A DNA stretch of 64,000 bases. Source: Mariniblastus sp. (GTDB lineage Bacteria; Planctomycetota; Planctomycetia; Pirellulales; Pirellulaceae). The notes under the pieces are model-generated. The model had not been told where the DNA came from. It ran no database searches and saw only the letters and a program-made list of their open reading frames with translations. The stretch is taken from assembly GCA_029251085.1 (NCBI GenBank), contig JAQXDZ010000119.1, positions 124,001-188,000 on the forward strand, written 5' to 3'. Numbering within the stretch: position 1 is the stretch's first letter; each line of letters begins with the position of its first letter. Position numbers and translations under genes: made by a program. Shown here in pieces: positions 1-12,685 of the stretch.

Positions 1-1267
1 GATTCAACATAACCGGGTGGTTACGAATCACCTGCTCAAGAATGTCCCAAACTTCTTCGTCCTTCCGCTCGAGCATCTTCTTGGCGCTCTTGATCGTATC
101 AGCATGCCCTAATTCTTTGAGCTTGCGAATGATGAACGGTTGGTAAAGCTCCAACGCAATCTTCTTCGGAAGACCACATTGATGGAGTTTCAAACGAGCA
201 CCCACAACGATTACAGAACGAGCTGAATAATCAACACGCTTACCCAAGAGGTTTTCGCGGAAACGACCCTGCTTACCCTTGATCATATCAGTCAATGATT
301 TCAACGGTCGGTTACTGCTGCCCAGCACCGGACGCTTGCAACGATTGTTGTCAAACAATGCATCCACCGACTGCTGCAACATCCGCTTTTCGTTGCGAAT
401 GATCACTTCAGGCGCGTTTAGATCGACTAGCTTTCGCAGTCGGTTGTTGCGGTTGATAATTCGGCGATAGAGATCGTTAAGATCGGATGTCGCAAAGTTA
501 CCGGAGTCCAGCAACACAAGTGGACGCAGGTCCGGAGGAATCACTGGGATTACATCAAGCACCATCCACTCAGGCTTGTTATCGCTATCCCGAATTGACT
601 CCACGATCTTCAATCGATTGGTCAAGTCTTTTCGCTTTTGCTTTGAACCTGTCTCGGCGAGTTCAATCCGCAAGTCATCCGACAATCTGACCAAATCGAG
701 CTCAGACAGGAGTTCCCGCACAGCATCAGCGCCCATATTAGCGGTGAAACTGCCTTCACCAAACTCAGCGCGAGCGGCGCGGTACTCTTCCTCAGTCAGC
801 AATTGCTGTCGCTCGAGGTCAGTATCCTTGGCATCGGTAACGACGTAATCCTGGAAGTAAATCACCTTCTCAAGACTGCTGGTCTTCATGTTCAACAAGT
901 TACCCAAGCGACTGGGCATTGCTTTGAAAAACCAAATGTGAACGACGGGTGCGGCCAATTCAATGTGACCCATTCGTTTACGACGAACACGCGAGTGCGT
1001 CACCTTAACGCCACAGCGATCGCAAATCATGCCCTTGTACTTCATACCGCGGTACTTGCCACAAGCACATTCCCAGTCCTTTTCAGGTCCGAAAATTCGC
1101 TCGCAGAACAAACCATCTTTTTCAGGACGGTAAGTACGGTAGTTAATCGTTTCAGGTTTTTTCACTTCACCCATTGACCATGAGCGAATATCGTGAGGAC
1201 GAGCCAAAGAAATTTTGACTGAAGCATAATCGTTGATGCGATCGTAGGTGGTGTCGGCAGTCGCCAT
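1..1267 (-). CDS. rpoC: RNA polymerase beta' subunit, N-terminal part (cut by window edge)
   Basis: This is the N-terminal 422 codons of the beta' subunit of DNA-dependent RNA polymerase; the rest lies beyond position 1. Reading back from the ATG at 1265-1267 gives the zinc-ribbon cysteines [20 protein letters not shown] near residue 70-90. It continues to the conserved [21 protein letters not shown] segment, which forms part of the lid/rudder and switch region before the active-site loop. An AGGAG ribosome-binding site lies about 10 nt upstream of the start. It follows rpoB by 143 bp on the same strand, the normal rpoBC order, so co-transcription is expected. No frameshift or insertion is visible in the part present. 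Confidence 0.97.
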   Translation of the reverse strand, partial: MATADTTYDRINDYASVKISLARPHDIRSWSMGEVKKPETINYRTYRPEKDGLFCERIFGPEKDWECACGKYRGMKYKGMICDRCGVKVTHSRVRRKRMGHIELAAPVVHIWFFKAMPSRLGNLLNMKTSSLEKVIYFQDYVVTDAKDTDLERQQLLTEEEYRAARAEFGEGSFTANMGADAVRELLSELDLVRLSDDLRIELAETGSKQKRKDLTNRLKIVESIRDSDNKPEWMVLDVIPVIPPDLRPLVLLDSGNFATSDLNDLYRRIINRNNRLRKLVDLNAPEVIIRNEKRMLQQSVDALFDNNRCKRPVLGSSNRPLKSLTDMIKGKQGRFRENLLGKRVDYSARSVIVVGARLKLHQCGLPKKIALELYQPFIIRKLKELGHADTIKSAKKMLERKDEEVWDILEQVIRNHPVMLN

Positions 1268-1410
1268 AAATTCACCTGCTCCTTTTAAGTATTTTTATCG
1301 TTTGTTTTAAGGGGGAACGTTTTCAAGCCTGTCAGAGCTTCTGCAACGCAAACAGTCATTTGGCATTCACGCGGGCAGGGTCAAACCACTGCCCCGCTGT
1401 GCCCGCGGGT

Positions 1411-5145
<3,735 letters not shown>

Positions 5146-5474
5146 AAGCGCAGAATCTCCGGTATCAGATTAGTCGAGTAAGTGATGGTTCAATCGCAAC
5201 TCCAGCCGTTCGCGAAAATGCGAATTCCAACGACTGAATAAACAACAATGCGCAGGCAATCAAACCTCCGAAAACAACAACCGCAGGAATCCAATTTAAT
5301 GAATCCGCGCACGCCGGTTTCAAACACAAGTCCTGGATTTTCAAAAAATCTCCAAGTGTGCGATACCCGAGCATATCGTTCCCTGAATTGGCCAACCGCT
5401 TCCGCACTCTATAGCAAGTGCATTACCGTCGACTTTGGTGAATGAACAACACATCGCTTGAATTGGCTATTTAC

Positions 5475-5541
5475 GAAGATCCTACAACTGACGATCTTCT
5501 CAAGACCCAGGGCATCGCGGAGCCGTTTCATTCCGCGATGC
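5475..5541 (-). promoter_or_regulatory. Two RNA hairpins in the rplL-rpoB spacer (candidate attenuator or processing site)
   Basis: The 510-bp spacer between rplL and rpoB holds two inverted repeats, read on the minus strand. The first is a perfect 10-bp stem (GCATCGCGGA with TCCGCGATGC, 10-nt loop, 5512-5541). The second is a 7-bp stem (GAAGATC with GATCTTC, 5475-5499). Neither is followed by a T-run, so they are not simple intrinsic terminators. In E. coli the same spacer holds an attenuator and an RNase III site that lower rpoBC expression relative to the ribosomal genes, and a similar role here is inferred from position. The rest of the spacer shows nothing clear, apart from a weak GTG-initiated 80-codon frame at 5165-5407 that I do not accept as a gene. 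Confidence 0.5.
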
Positions 5542-5655
5542 TTGGCCTACTTCATTCGGCTGTCAAAAACACAACCAAAGTGGCCGCGCCAACCATTCTC
5601 ATGGAATAACGCGGCCCGAACTCCGGCCTTTCGAGCCAGAGCCGGTCGCAATGAA

Positions 5656-6066
5656 CTACTTAAGCTCAACGCTTCCGCCAGCACCTTCGACGTCAGCCTT
5701 AACCTTGTCAGCGTCTTCTTTAGAAACTGCTTCCTTAAGCGTCGCTGGGCAGCTTTCAACCATCTTCTTGGCTTCCATCAGTGATGCGCCAGTGATTGTT
5801 TTCACAATCTTGACAACATCAAGCTTCTTATCGCCAAAACCAGTTAAGATAACGTCAAACTCAGTTTGAGCTTCCGCTGCCTCTTCGCCACCGCCACCAC
5901 CTGCTGCGGCGACCATTACACCACCACCAGCAGCGGCTTTGATACCGTGCTCGTTCTCGAGGTAATCACTTAGCTCTTTAGCTTGCTTCAAAGTCATTCC
6001 GGCGATTTCGTCACCGAGCTTCTTGGCGTCATCAGAATATTCTACAGTTGCTGCTTCTTCGGACAT
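5656..6066 (-). CDS. rplL: 50S ribosomal protein L7/L12
   Basis: This gene encodes the ribosomal stalk protein that recruits translational GTPases. The product is 136 aa from the ATG at 6066. The N-terminal dimerisation segment (KLGDEIAGMTLKQAKELSDYL) is followed by an Ala/Gly-rich hinge containing AAAGGGV and AAAGGGGG. The C-terminal globular domain has the conserved FDVILTGFGDKKLDVVKIVK and GLMEAKKMVE-type (here ASLMEAKKMVE) motifs. The frame is open 18 codons further upstream, but the start at 6066 gives the normal L7/L12 N-terminus. It lies 180 bp after rplJ, the standard stalk-gene pair. Confidence 0.96.
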   Translation of the reverse strand: MSEEAATVEYSDDAKKLGDEIAGMTLKQAKELSDYLENEHGIKAAAGGGVMVAAAGGGGGEEAAEAQTEFDVILTGFGDKKLDVVKIVKTITGASLMEAKKMVESCPATLKEAVSKEDADKVKADVEGAGGSVELK

Positions 6067-6246
6067 TGGAGTCACCCTTTCGTATCGTCGAGAAAACAGG
6101 CTGCGGAACCCGCTTCTCAAAATTCATTATCAAACTGAACACTTTTATGAACAAGCTGACCAGTAAAAACCAACCAACCTCTATTCGACTTGCCGACTCC
6201 GCGATTGGGCAAACGAACTCTATATCCACGGCCAGGCCGTTTATTT

Positions 6247-6771
6247 CTAGTCCTCTTCTTCGCCAACCTGCTTGATCTGGCTTACCAACTGACCACCAGG
6301 GCCAATGAGTTGTGCCGCCAAAGTCGAACCTGGACCAAGAATCTGACCCACCAACATGCTGAGTTGCTCAGCACGACTTGGCCACTTACTGATCTCCTTA
6401 ACACGCTCGGGAGTCAACTGCTCCCCATCCATGACTCCGCCGCGAGCTTCGAACTTTTCGAAATCCTCAGCGTCCTCGTTGAGCTCCGTCACCTCTTTGA
6501 CCAACGAAACAAAATCATCCGCACCCCATAGCACCGCGTGAGATCCTTCGATCCCTTCAAATGCTGGAGCCAGCGAAGTGCCTTCTGTCGCACGGCGGGC
6601 AAGGCTGTTCTTGACAACCATCATCCCAATCCCTTTGTCACGAAGACGTTTTCGAAGACCAGTCGAGGAAATCGCATCCATTCCTACTACATCTGCCAGG
6701 ACACAATCCGTTACGCCATCAAGTCGATTGGCGAGATCCTTAGACAACAAATCTTTTACGAACTTACTCAT
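6247..6771 (-). CDS. rplJ: 50S ribosomal protein L10
   Basis: This gene encodes the 174-residue L10, the stalk base that anchors L7/L12 dimers to 23S rRNA. Visible L10 features are the N-terminal MSKFVKDLLSKDL, the GLRKRLRDKGIGMMVVKNSLARRA segment and a C-terminal amphipathic helix that would bind L7/L12. It lies 70 bp after rplA and 180 bp before rplL. In many bacteria an L10-L7/L12 complex represses this pair through an mRNA leader. The 70-bp gap to rplA is the only place for such a site here, and I see no clear structure in it. Confidence 0.96.
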   Translation of the reverse strand: MSKFVKDLLSKDLANRLDGVTDCVLADVVGMDAISSTGLRKRLRDKGIGMMVVKNSLARRATEGTSLAPAFEGIEGSHAVLWGADDFVSLVKEVTELNEDAEDFEKFEARGGVMDGEQLTPERVKEISKWPSRAEQLSMLVGQILGPGSTLAAQLIGPGGQLVSQIKQVGEEED

Positions 6772-6841
6772 AACTTTTGCTTCACTTCATTACGTTTTTA
6801 AACTGTATGTTTAACCCGACAATCCAACAAAACCCCAGCGA

Positions 6842-7516
6842 CTATGCAGCCAAAGGAATCCCGGGACCCATCGTCGAGGTCAGTGCAATGTTCTTCACAT
6901 AAGTCCCCTTCACCGAACTCGGCTTCAACGACTCAATGTACTTCAAAAAGGCACTGACATTTTCTTGAATCTGCTCAGGAGTAAAGCTCAAACGACCCAA
7001 AACAGCGTGGACATTGCCTCCGCTATCGTTTCGAAACTCTACCTTTCCAGCCTTATACTCTTGGACAGCCTTGGCAACATCCGGCGTCACCGTACCTGCT
7101 CGCGGCGACGGCATCAGACTACGGGGACCAAGCACTCGCCCCAACGGCCCGACCACACCCATCATGTCCGGAGAGGCAATGCAGACATCGAAGTCCAGCC
7201 AACCGCCACTGATTTTCTTGGCCAATTCTTCTTGACCAACCTCATCGGCCCCTGCCGCTTGCGCCGCTTCAGCCGCAGCATCCTTAGCAAACACAATCAC
7301 TCGCTGTGTTTTTCCAATGCCGTGCGGAAGTACTATCGAACCACGAACAATCTGATCCGCCTGCTTCGGATCAACTCCGAGATGCATGTGAATCTCAATC
7401 GTCTGATCGAACTTAGCACCGTCAAAACCCTTTAAGATTTCAACTGCTTCACTCAGACCAACCGGTTGCTCAGGAACCTTAGTCAACAACTCTGTGTATC
7501 GCTTGGAACGCTTCAT
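6842..7516 (-). CDS. rplA: 50S ribosomal protein L1
   Basis: This gene encodes the 224-residue L1, which binds 23S rRNA at the E-site stalk and usually represses its own operon. The L1 hallmark [18 protein letters not shown] lies near residues 130-150. The segment [19 protein letters not shown] matches the family C-terminus. It starts 84 bp after rplK and is followed by rplJ. Length and order match the bacterial L11-L1-L10-L7/L12 series. Confidence 0.97.
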   Translation of the reverse strand: MKRSKRYTELLTKVPEQPVGLSEAVEILKGFDGAKFDQTIEIHMHLGVDPKQADQIVRGSIVLPHGIGKTQRVIVFAKDAAAEAAQAAGADEVGQEELAKKISGGWLDFDVCIASPDMMGVVGPLGRVLGPRSLMPSPRAGTVTPDVAKAVQEYKAGKVEFRNDSGGNVHAVLGRLSFTPEQIQENVSAFLKYIESLKPSSVKGTYVKNIALTSTMGPGIPLAA

Positions 7517-7600
7517 TACTCTGAACTCTTTATTGTTTAACGCCTAATAAAGCTCGACGCCGTCTCCGTACTCGCCCAGCAAACCAATCAACCGCCGGGC

Positions 7601-8026
7601 CTAATCGACGACATCAATTCCCATACTTCGGGCTGTTCCCTCAATCATCCGGCAGGCATGATCAAGATCACGGGCATTCAAATCCTCTTTTTTCTTTTCG
7701 CAGATATCCTCGATCTGCTTCCGAGTCACAGTCGCTACCTTGTCGCGATTAGGAACACCAGAGCCCTTCGCAATTCCAGCTGCAATCTTCAACATTGATG
7801 CCGCCGGCGGACTCTTGGTAACAAACTCGAAAGTACGATCATTATAAACCGTGACCACAACCGGAATCGGGGTCCCGGCGTACTCTTTTGTACGATCATT
7901 AAACTGCTGAACAAACTGGCCAAGGTTGATACCAAACTTACCCAACGAGGTTCCAACCGGAGGTGCAGGCGTCGCCTGTCCACCAGGAACCTGAAATTTT
8001 GCTTCACCCGTTACTTGCTTCGCCAT
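7601..8026 (-). CDS. rplK: 50S ribosomal protein L11
   Basis: This gene encodes the 141-residue L11, part of the GTPase-associated centre. The N-terminal domain contains the proline pair of the thiostrepton-contact helix ([21 protein letters not shown]). The usual GPALGQHGVN is [10 protein letters not shown] here, a noticeable but conservative departure. The C-terminal rRNA-binding domain has [10 protein letters not shown] and [15 protein letters not shown], as expected. It lies between nusG (47 bp upstream) and rplA. Confidence 0.97.
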   Translation of the reverse strand: MAKQVTGEAKFQVPGGQATPAPPVGTSLGKFGINLGQFVQQFNDRTKEYAGTPIPVVVTVYNDRTFEFVTKSPPAASMLKIAAGIAKGSGVPNRDKVATVTRKQIEDICEKKKEDLNARDLDHACRMIEGTARSMGIDVVD

Positions 8027-8073
8027 AACACTTTCTACTTTTCTTTTACTGTAACCAGCCAGCCCCGGGAACG

Positions 8074-8940
8074 CTAAACGTTCTCAACGTGCCAGTGATC
8101 CAACTCAACCGGATTAGGTCGACCAAAAATATTAATCATCACTGTGATGCGGCCATTCCGCTCATCAACCGCAGACACCTCACCCTCGTGATTCTGAAAA
8201 TAGCCTTCCTTAACCCGGACACGATCACCCACCTTAAATGGAATGGCCGTTTTAATATTGTCCTCGCCATCCTCTTCAACTTCCGGCTTCGTCGTCGCGA
8301 TAATCCGAGACACCTCTTCCGGTGTCAACGGAGCAGGCTTTCCCGCCGCTCCCGTAAAATCGCCAATCCCCGAAGTCTCCCGAACCAAAAACCAGGAGTC
8401 GTCGTTGATCTCCATATTCACAACGATGTAACCAGGGTAAAGCTTTCGCTTCGTAATCCGCTGCTTACCAGCCTTATTGAACTCACGAACGTCTTCCGTA
8501 GGCACCAAAACCTCACCGAAGAAACGCTCAACACCCGCAACCTTTACGCGACGCTTCAACGCATCGCAAATTGAATTTTCTCGGTTAACCTGAACCTTCA
8601 GGATATACCACTTCATCTCCACTTCTTCGCTGTCGTCAGCAACCACGCCGTCAACAAATTCCTCAATCGGCGACACATCGTCGTCGCCCTCTTCCTCCTC
8701 CTCTTCTTCCTCGTCATCAACCATATCTGAGGCGGCAAACCCAAACTCGTTCAACTCTTCTTCAACAACATCCTCAGCGACCTCTTCGACCGAAACCTCC
8801 TCGACCGAAACCTCTTCCGCAGAGACCTCCGCACCAGATTCCTGAGGCGAATCAACTTCAGGCGACGCATCCACCGAACCAACCTCCTGAACCTCAGGGG
8901 TGCCGACCGAATCGTCCGAAACTACCTCGTCATCTGCCAT
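8074..8940 (-). CDS. nusG: Transcription termination/antitermination protein NusG with long acidic N-terminal extension
   Basis: NusG binds RNA polymerase through its NGN domain and couples it to ribosomes or Rho through its KOW domain. The recognisable protein begins around residue 109 ([14 protein letters not shown]). The NGN segment contains [20 protein letters not shown], and the KOW segment is [18 protein letters not shown]. Residues 1-108 form a very acidic extension that includes three EEVS-type units ([18 protein letters not shown]) and a run of eight Glu. Met109 could be an alternative start, but the upstream frame stays open and strongly biased, so I annotate the long form. secE is immediately upstream and rplK downstream. 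Confidence 0.93.
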   Translation of the reverse strand: MADDEVVSDDSVGTPEVQEVGSVDASPEVDSPQESGAEVSAEEVSVEEVSVEEVAEDVVEEELNEFGFAASDMVDDEEEEEEEEGDDDVSPIEEFVDGVVADDSEEVEMKWYILKVQVNRENSICDALKRRVKVAGVERFFGEVLVPTEDVREFNKAGKQRITKRKLYPGYIVVNMEINDDSWFLVRETSGIGDFTGAAGKPAPLTPEEVSRIIATTKPEVEEDGEDNIKTAIPFKVGDRVRVKEGYFQNHEGEVSAVDERNGRITVMINIFGRPNPVELDHWHVENV

Positions 8941-8997
8941 CTATCTACTCACTAGCCACCGAAAAAGATTGCAACAACCCAAACGAACCACCCAGCA

Positions 8998-9450
8998 CTA
9001 ACTGGAATACCTAATACCAATCAGCTCGAACACTTTCGTCCACAACGCGTCAAACAAAAACAAGAACGCCGCCATCGAGAAGATCACAAAAATGACCACC
9101 ACCGAAGCATTCCACAACTCCCGACGCGTCGGCCAGGAAACTTTATTCATCTCCGCTTCGACAGCAACCAAAAAGTCGGCAAAGACAGAATAATTGACCA
9201 ACCGAAACGAAACCCAAACCATTACCGCCGCGAGCCCCAACATGACAAGGTACCCTTCAGCACCCAAACCACCCATCAAAGGCGACCGCTTGATCTCCCA
9301 AGCAATCAACACCCCTAAAAAAGCAGTCGTCAAAAAAGTCACCTGCCGAACAATTCGCCCCTGATTCGGCTTATAAAGCCCAAACTGAAACAATTCCGAC
9401 ACAAGACTCGGCCGAGCCGGTTCTCGCTTTTGCTTTCCCGCCGAACTCAT
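8998..9450 (-). CDS. secE: Preprotein translocase subunit SecE
   Basis: SecE is the small essential subunit that clamps SecY in the inner-membrane translocon. The product is 150 aa from the ATG at 9450. I chose that start because GAGGT lies 6-7 nt upstream; a GTG at 9468 is also in frame. Three hydrophobic segments are visible: around residues 35-55 (VTFLTTAFLGVLIAW), 65-88 and 120-142. The SecE signature EMNKVSWPTRRE precedes the last one. A three-helix SecE resembles E. coli rather than the one-helix form of most bacteria. The gene lies 57 bp before nusG and about 100 bp after tRNA-Trp. Confidence 0.93.
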   Translation of the reverse strand: MSSAGKQKREPARPSLVSELFQFGLYKPNQGRIVRQVTFLTTAFLGVLIAWEIKRSPLMGGLGAEGYLVMLGLAAVMVWVSFRLVNYSVFADFLVAVEAEMNKVSWPTRRELWNASVVVIFVIFSMAAFLFLFDALWTKVFELIGIRYSS

Positions 9451-9551
9451 AAGTAACCTCACAAACAATCAACCCGGAATACAAACTACGCACCCAAAGC
9501 CAACCGCGATTAATACTAACCTTACCGACTAACCAACAACGCTTCAAATGG

Positions 9552-9624
9552 CAGGGGCGGAGGGACTTGAACCCGCAACCGCTGGTTTTGGAAACCAGTG
9601 CTCTACCAATTGAGCTACACCCCT
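9552..9624 (-). tRNA. tRNA-Trp (CCA)
   Basis: A 73-nt cloverleaf on the minus strand. The 7-bp acceptor is AGGGGTG with CGCCCCT, the D arm is AGCTCAATTGGTAGAGC, and the T arm contains GGTTCAAGTCC. The anticodon stem CTGGT/ACCAG closes the loop TTCCAAA, giving anticodon CCA. The discriminator base is G. No CCA tail is encoded. It lies between tuf and secE, the usual bacterial location of tRNA-Trp. Confidence 0.96.
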
Positions 9625-9761
9625 CCGCTTGACCAACAGCAACTCGATTCAAACAAACGAGCCTGCCCTTAAATCGCCGGAAAGCGCCGCACGGAAACAA
9701 CCACACGACGCTTACCAAATTGAAATCAACTAGCCAAACAACGACCAGCCAACCACCGCAA

Positions 9762-10958
9762 CTAGTCGACGATATTCGTCACAACACCCGAACCCACTGT
9801 CCGGCCGCCTTCGCGAATCGCGAAACGAACACCATCATCCATCGCGATTGGCTTCTGAAGCTCAACCACAATCTTGACATTGTCACCAGGCATACACATC
9901 TCTGCTTCAGCCAAATTAGCTGTACCAGTCACATCAGTTGTTCGGAAGTAAAACTGAGGTCGGTAACCACTAAAGAAAGGAGTGTGTCGACCACCCTCAT
10001 CTTTACTCAAGCAATAAATCTCAGCTTCGAACTTCGCATGCGGAGTAATCGAACCTGGCTTAGCCAAAACCTGACCACGCTGGATATCTTCTCGCTTAAC
10101 ACCACGAAGAAGAATTCCAACATTATCACCAGCCTGACCCTGATCGAGAATCTTGCGGAACATTTCCACACCCGTGCAGGTAGTCAATCGCGGCTCAGCC
10201 TCAAGACCAATGATCGCAACTTCTTCACCCGTCTTGATCACACCACGCTCAATACGACCTGTCGCCACTGTTCCACGACCTTCGATCGAGAACACATCCT
10301 CAATCGCCATCAAGAACGGACGATCTTCTTCACGCTTCGGCTCAGGAATATAACTGTCAATCGCAGCCATCAACTCAGTAATACACTGAGAAGCACCTTC
10401 GTCCGCAGGATTATTCAAGGCAGGCAATGCACTACCGCGAACAATCGGCAAATTATCTCCATCGAAGTCGTATTTACTCAGAAGCTCACGAGCTTCCATT
10501 TCAACCAACTCCAACAATTCTTCATCATCAACAAGATCACACTTGTTTAGAAACACAACCAAAGCAGGAACATCAACCTGCCGAGCAAGCAAAACGTGCT
10601 CCTTGGTCTGTGGCATTGGACCGTCAGCGGCAGAAACGACCAAAATCGCTCCGTCCATCTGAGCAGCACCAGTAATCATGTTCTTCACAAAGTCGGCGTG
10701 ACCCGGGCAGTCAATGTGAGCGTAGTGACGGTTTTCCGTCTCATACTCAACGTGAGCAACCGCAATCGTAACGGTTTTAGTCGCGTCACGAACCGTTCCA
10801 CCCTTCGCGATGTCCGAGTAGTTCTTAGCTTCTGCCAAACCCTTGGCAGCCTGAACCGCAAGAATCGCTGCAGTAGTAGTTGTTTTACCATGGTCAATGT
10901 GCCCAATGGTTCCGACGTTAACGTGCGGTTTAGTCCGCTTAAATTCTTCCTTGGCCAT
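9762..10958 (-). CDS. tuf: Elongation factor Tu
   Basis: This gene encodes the 398-residue EF-Tu, the GTPase that carries aminoacyl-tRNA to the ribosome. The G motifs are all present: GHIDHGKT (G1), DCPGHADF (G3), NKCD (G4) and GSAL (G5). Domain 2/3 signatures include [14 protein letters not shown] and the C-terminal [15 protein letters not shown]. The P-loop continues TTTTAAI instead of the common TTLTAAI. It is placed like E. coli tufB, directly after four tRNA genes and before tRNA-Trp/secE, so it is probably expressed from the tRNA promoter. Only one copy is seen in this window. Confidence 0.98.
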   Translation of the reverse strand: MAKEEFKRTKPHVNVGTIGHIDHGKTTTTAAILAVQAAKGLAEAKNYSDIAKGGTVRDATKTVTIAVAHVEYETENRHYAHIDCPGHADFVKNMITGAAQMDGAILVVSAADGPMPQTKEHVLLARQVDVPALVVFLNKCDLVDDEELLELVEMEARELLSKYDFDGDNLPIVRGSALPALNNPADEGASQCITELMAAIDSYIPEPKREEDRPFLMAIEDVFSIEGRGTVATGRIERGVIKTGEEVAIIGLEAEPRLTTCTGVEMFRKILDQGQAGDNVGILLRGVKREDIQRGQVLAKPGSITPHAKFEAEIYCLSKDEGGRHTPFFSGYRPQFYFRTTDVTGTANLAEAEMCMPGDNVKIVVELQKPIAMDDGVRFAIREGGRTVGSGVVTNIVD

Positions 10959-11059
10959 ACCTTCTTATTACCTGTCTTCTGTTTTTAATCTCAACAACCA
11001 AGTTAAAAATCGACCCAACAAACCCGCCGCAGCAAGTCGCCAAGCCGAACCACAATCAG

Positions 11060-11131
<72 letters not shown>

Positions 11132-11174
11132 GAAGCCCGTTTTGATCGAGCCCAAATCCTATCAATCTACAAAT

Positions 11175-11246
<72 letters not shown>

Positions 11247-11485
11247 TAATCACAACACGCAGCAGCTCCTGCGTGTCACAACCAACTTGACCCGTTAATC
11301 TAACAACTTAGGCGAAAACCCCAATGACAAGTGAGCAAAAAAACCCAAATTTCAGCGGACATTTTCCCCAATCGACACTAAATCAGCCACTTCCAGCTAC
11401 GAAACAGGATTAAACTACCCATTTCGCCCATTTATTCCGATCCGACGCTTCTGATTTCGCCAACCGAAAAAACAACTTGAAGCAG

Positions 11486-11567
11486 TGGGGGGTGCAGGAT
11501 TCGAACCTGCGAAGGCATAGCCAACAGATTTACAGTCTGTCCCGTTTGACCGCTTCGGTAACCCCCC
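11486..11567 (-). tRNA. tRNA-Tyr (GUA)
   Basis: An 82-nt tRNA on the minus strand with acceptor GGGGGGT/ACCCCCC. The anticodon loop CTGTAAA gives anticodon GTA. The long variable arm is the class II form expected of bacterial tRNA-Tyr. The T arm is GGTTCGAATCC and the discriminator A is typical for Tyr. Confidence 0.96.
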
Positions 11568-11698
11568 AAAAACTCAATGCCTTGCAACAAAAACCCACAA
11601 AAAACCACGAGAAACAAAAGCTCTCGTGCAATCTCGCTGATCTTTTACACAACAATCCACAACTCGCTCACTTGCGAAAACCGCAAGAGAGCAAGAAA

Positions 11699-11771
11699 AG
11701 CCGGCGGAGGGACTTGAACCCACGACCTGCTGTTTACAAAACAGCTGCTCTGCCAACTGAGCTACGCCGGC
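11699..11771 (-). tRNA. tRNA-Thr (UGU)
   Basis: A 73-nt cloverleaf on the minus strand with acceptor GCCGGCG/CGCCGGC. The anticodon stem GCTGT/ACAGC encloses TTTGTAA, giving anticodon TGT. It is the first gene of the tRNA-tuf cluster in the direction of transcription. Confidence 0.96.
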
Positions 11772-11783
11772 GTAAAGTTTAGT

Positions 11784-11838
11784 CGGGTAAATATATCTAA
11801 ATAGATTTACCCTGCAATACGAATTGCAATTTTTTCAC
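11784..11838 (-). promoter_or_regulatory. Candidate promoter and palindrome upstream of the tRNA-tuf cluster
   Basis: Just upstream of tRNA-Thr(UGU), the minus strand reads TTGCAG, 16 nt, then TATATT, a weak -35 with a good -10. The spacer and -10 lie inside a 28-bp inverted repeat (11784-11811: GGGTAAAT ... ATTTACCC, with an inner ATCTAAATAGAT palindrome). That repeat could be an operator or the recognition site of a dedicated factor. The arm includes TTTACCCTGCAA (11806-11817), which recurs at 14692 and 53277. The rest of the gap to 12209 shows nothing I can name. Confidence 0.4.
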
Positions 11839-12209
11839 TGGAACAATCCATGACCCAACGAAATTAACCCGTCTAAACGGGGACTCGCTGACTATCGGCT
11901 AATTATCAGCGAGAAGTGAGCCGATTTCGGGGCATTTCCAGACTGGACGATCAATTCGGCCTTTCTAAGTAGATCGCGGACGTTCGTGAACACCACAACT
12001 ACCCCAGCAACCCGAATCAACACCACCTTAAACCCCAGTTCCCCCCATTCCGCCAACTTGGATTTCACCGAAAAATCAACGAATCATCAATTCAAGCTAA
12101 CTCCCAGCGAAAGAACCAAAGACGGAAACTTTTTTGAGAGATTTCGCGTAATGAAAGTGAGTTGCCTCCGAATGACACTTCAAACCCCTCTTAAAGTGAA
12201 GGAGAACCA

Positions 12210-12413
12210 ATGTTTGAGATAACTACACCGGCCTACCAATTTGAATGCCCCCCCGACTGCAACTGGCTGCCCTCGCCATTCGAACTGCTCGCCGCAACCG
12301 AGGAACGCCGCAGCGAACTAATAAAAGCGTCCACCCCAGAACGTCTTCAACGGCCAAACCTGATATGGAACGAAGATCCCAACCAGAGCGCGGACGGGCC
12401 GTTTAACGCCTAA
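12210..12413 (+). CDS. Small hypothetical protein (67 aa)
   Basis: A 67-codon frame starts with ATG at 12210, seven bases after a strong GAAGGAG ribosome-binding site (12198-12204). That site is the main reason to accept it. The product (MFEITTPAYQFECPPDCNWL...) has two Cys in FECPPDC, no hydrophobic segment and no family I recognise. It lies alone between the tRNA-tuf promoter region and the convergent sigma factor gene. It could still be a chance frame. Confidence 0.4.
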   Translation: MFEITTPAYQFECPPDCNWLPSPFELLAATEERRSELIKASTPERLQRPNLIWNEDPNQSADGPFNA

Positions 12414-12483
12414 GAAAACCCTCTCTATCCAAACCGATTCTATCCCAACAACGCACCTGCGAAACGCGGACTGACTTTGCGAC

Positions 12484-12520
12484 TGCCCGCTCTTGCCCGC
12501 TCTTGCCCGCTCTTGCCCCG
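12484..12520. repeat. Short tandem repeat, 10-bp unit
   Basis: TCTTGCCCGC is repeated at 12491 and 12501, with an imperfect copy at 12511 and a partial one before (from 12484). It sits in non-coding sequence between the small ORF and the sigma factor terminator. A slippage-prone microsatellite is the simplest reading. Confidence 0.7.
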
Positions 12521-12615
12521 CTAAAACTGGTTCGCCCAGCAAGCCAATCCCCGCAAATTGGCGCGACTGGGCCTCGCGGTAACGCCACCCAATCATCCAA
12601 CGCGAACCACCACGC

Positions 12616-12648
12616 AAAAAAAAACAGCCACTGCAAGGCAGTGGCTGT
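12616..12648 (-). terminator. Intrinsic terminator of the sigma factor gene
   Basis: The minus strand reads ACAGCCACTGC, a 3-nt loop, GCAGTGGCTGT and then a run of nine T. The stem is a perfect 11 bp. It lies 38 bp past the stop of the gene ending at 12686. Confidence 0.9.
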
Positions 12649-12685
12649 GCGTCATTTCACAACTTTAAATTCAAACTTGCTGCGG

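Noticed and set aside
5165-5407. 80-codon frame with a hydrophobic segment in the rplL-rpoB spacer
   Set aside because: GTG start without a ribosome-binding site, lies between regulatory hairpins and rpoB, and the hydrophobic stretch is short. Most likely chance.
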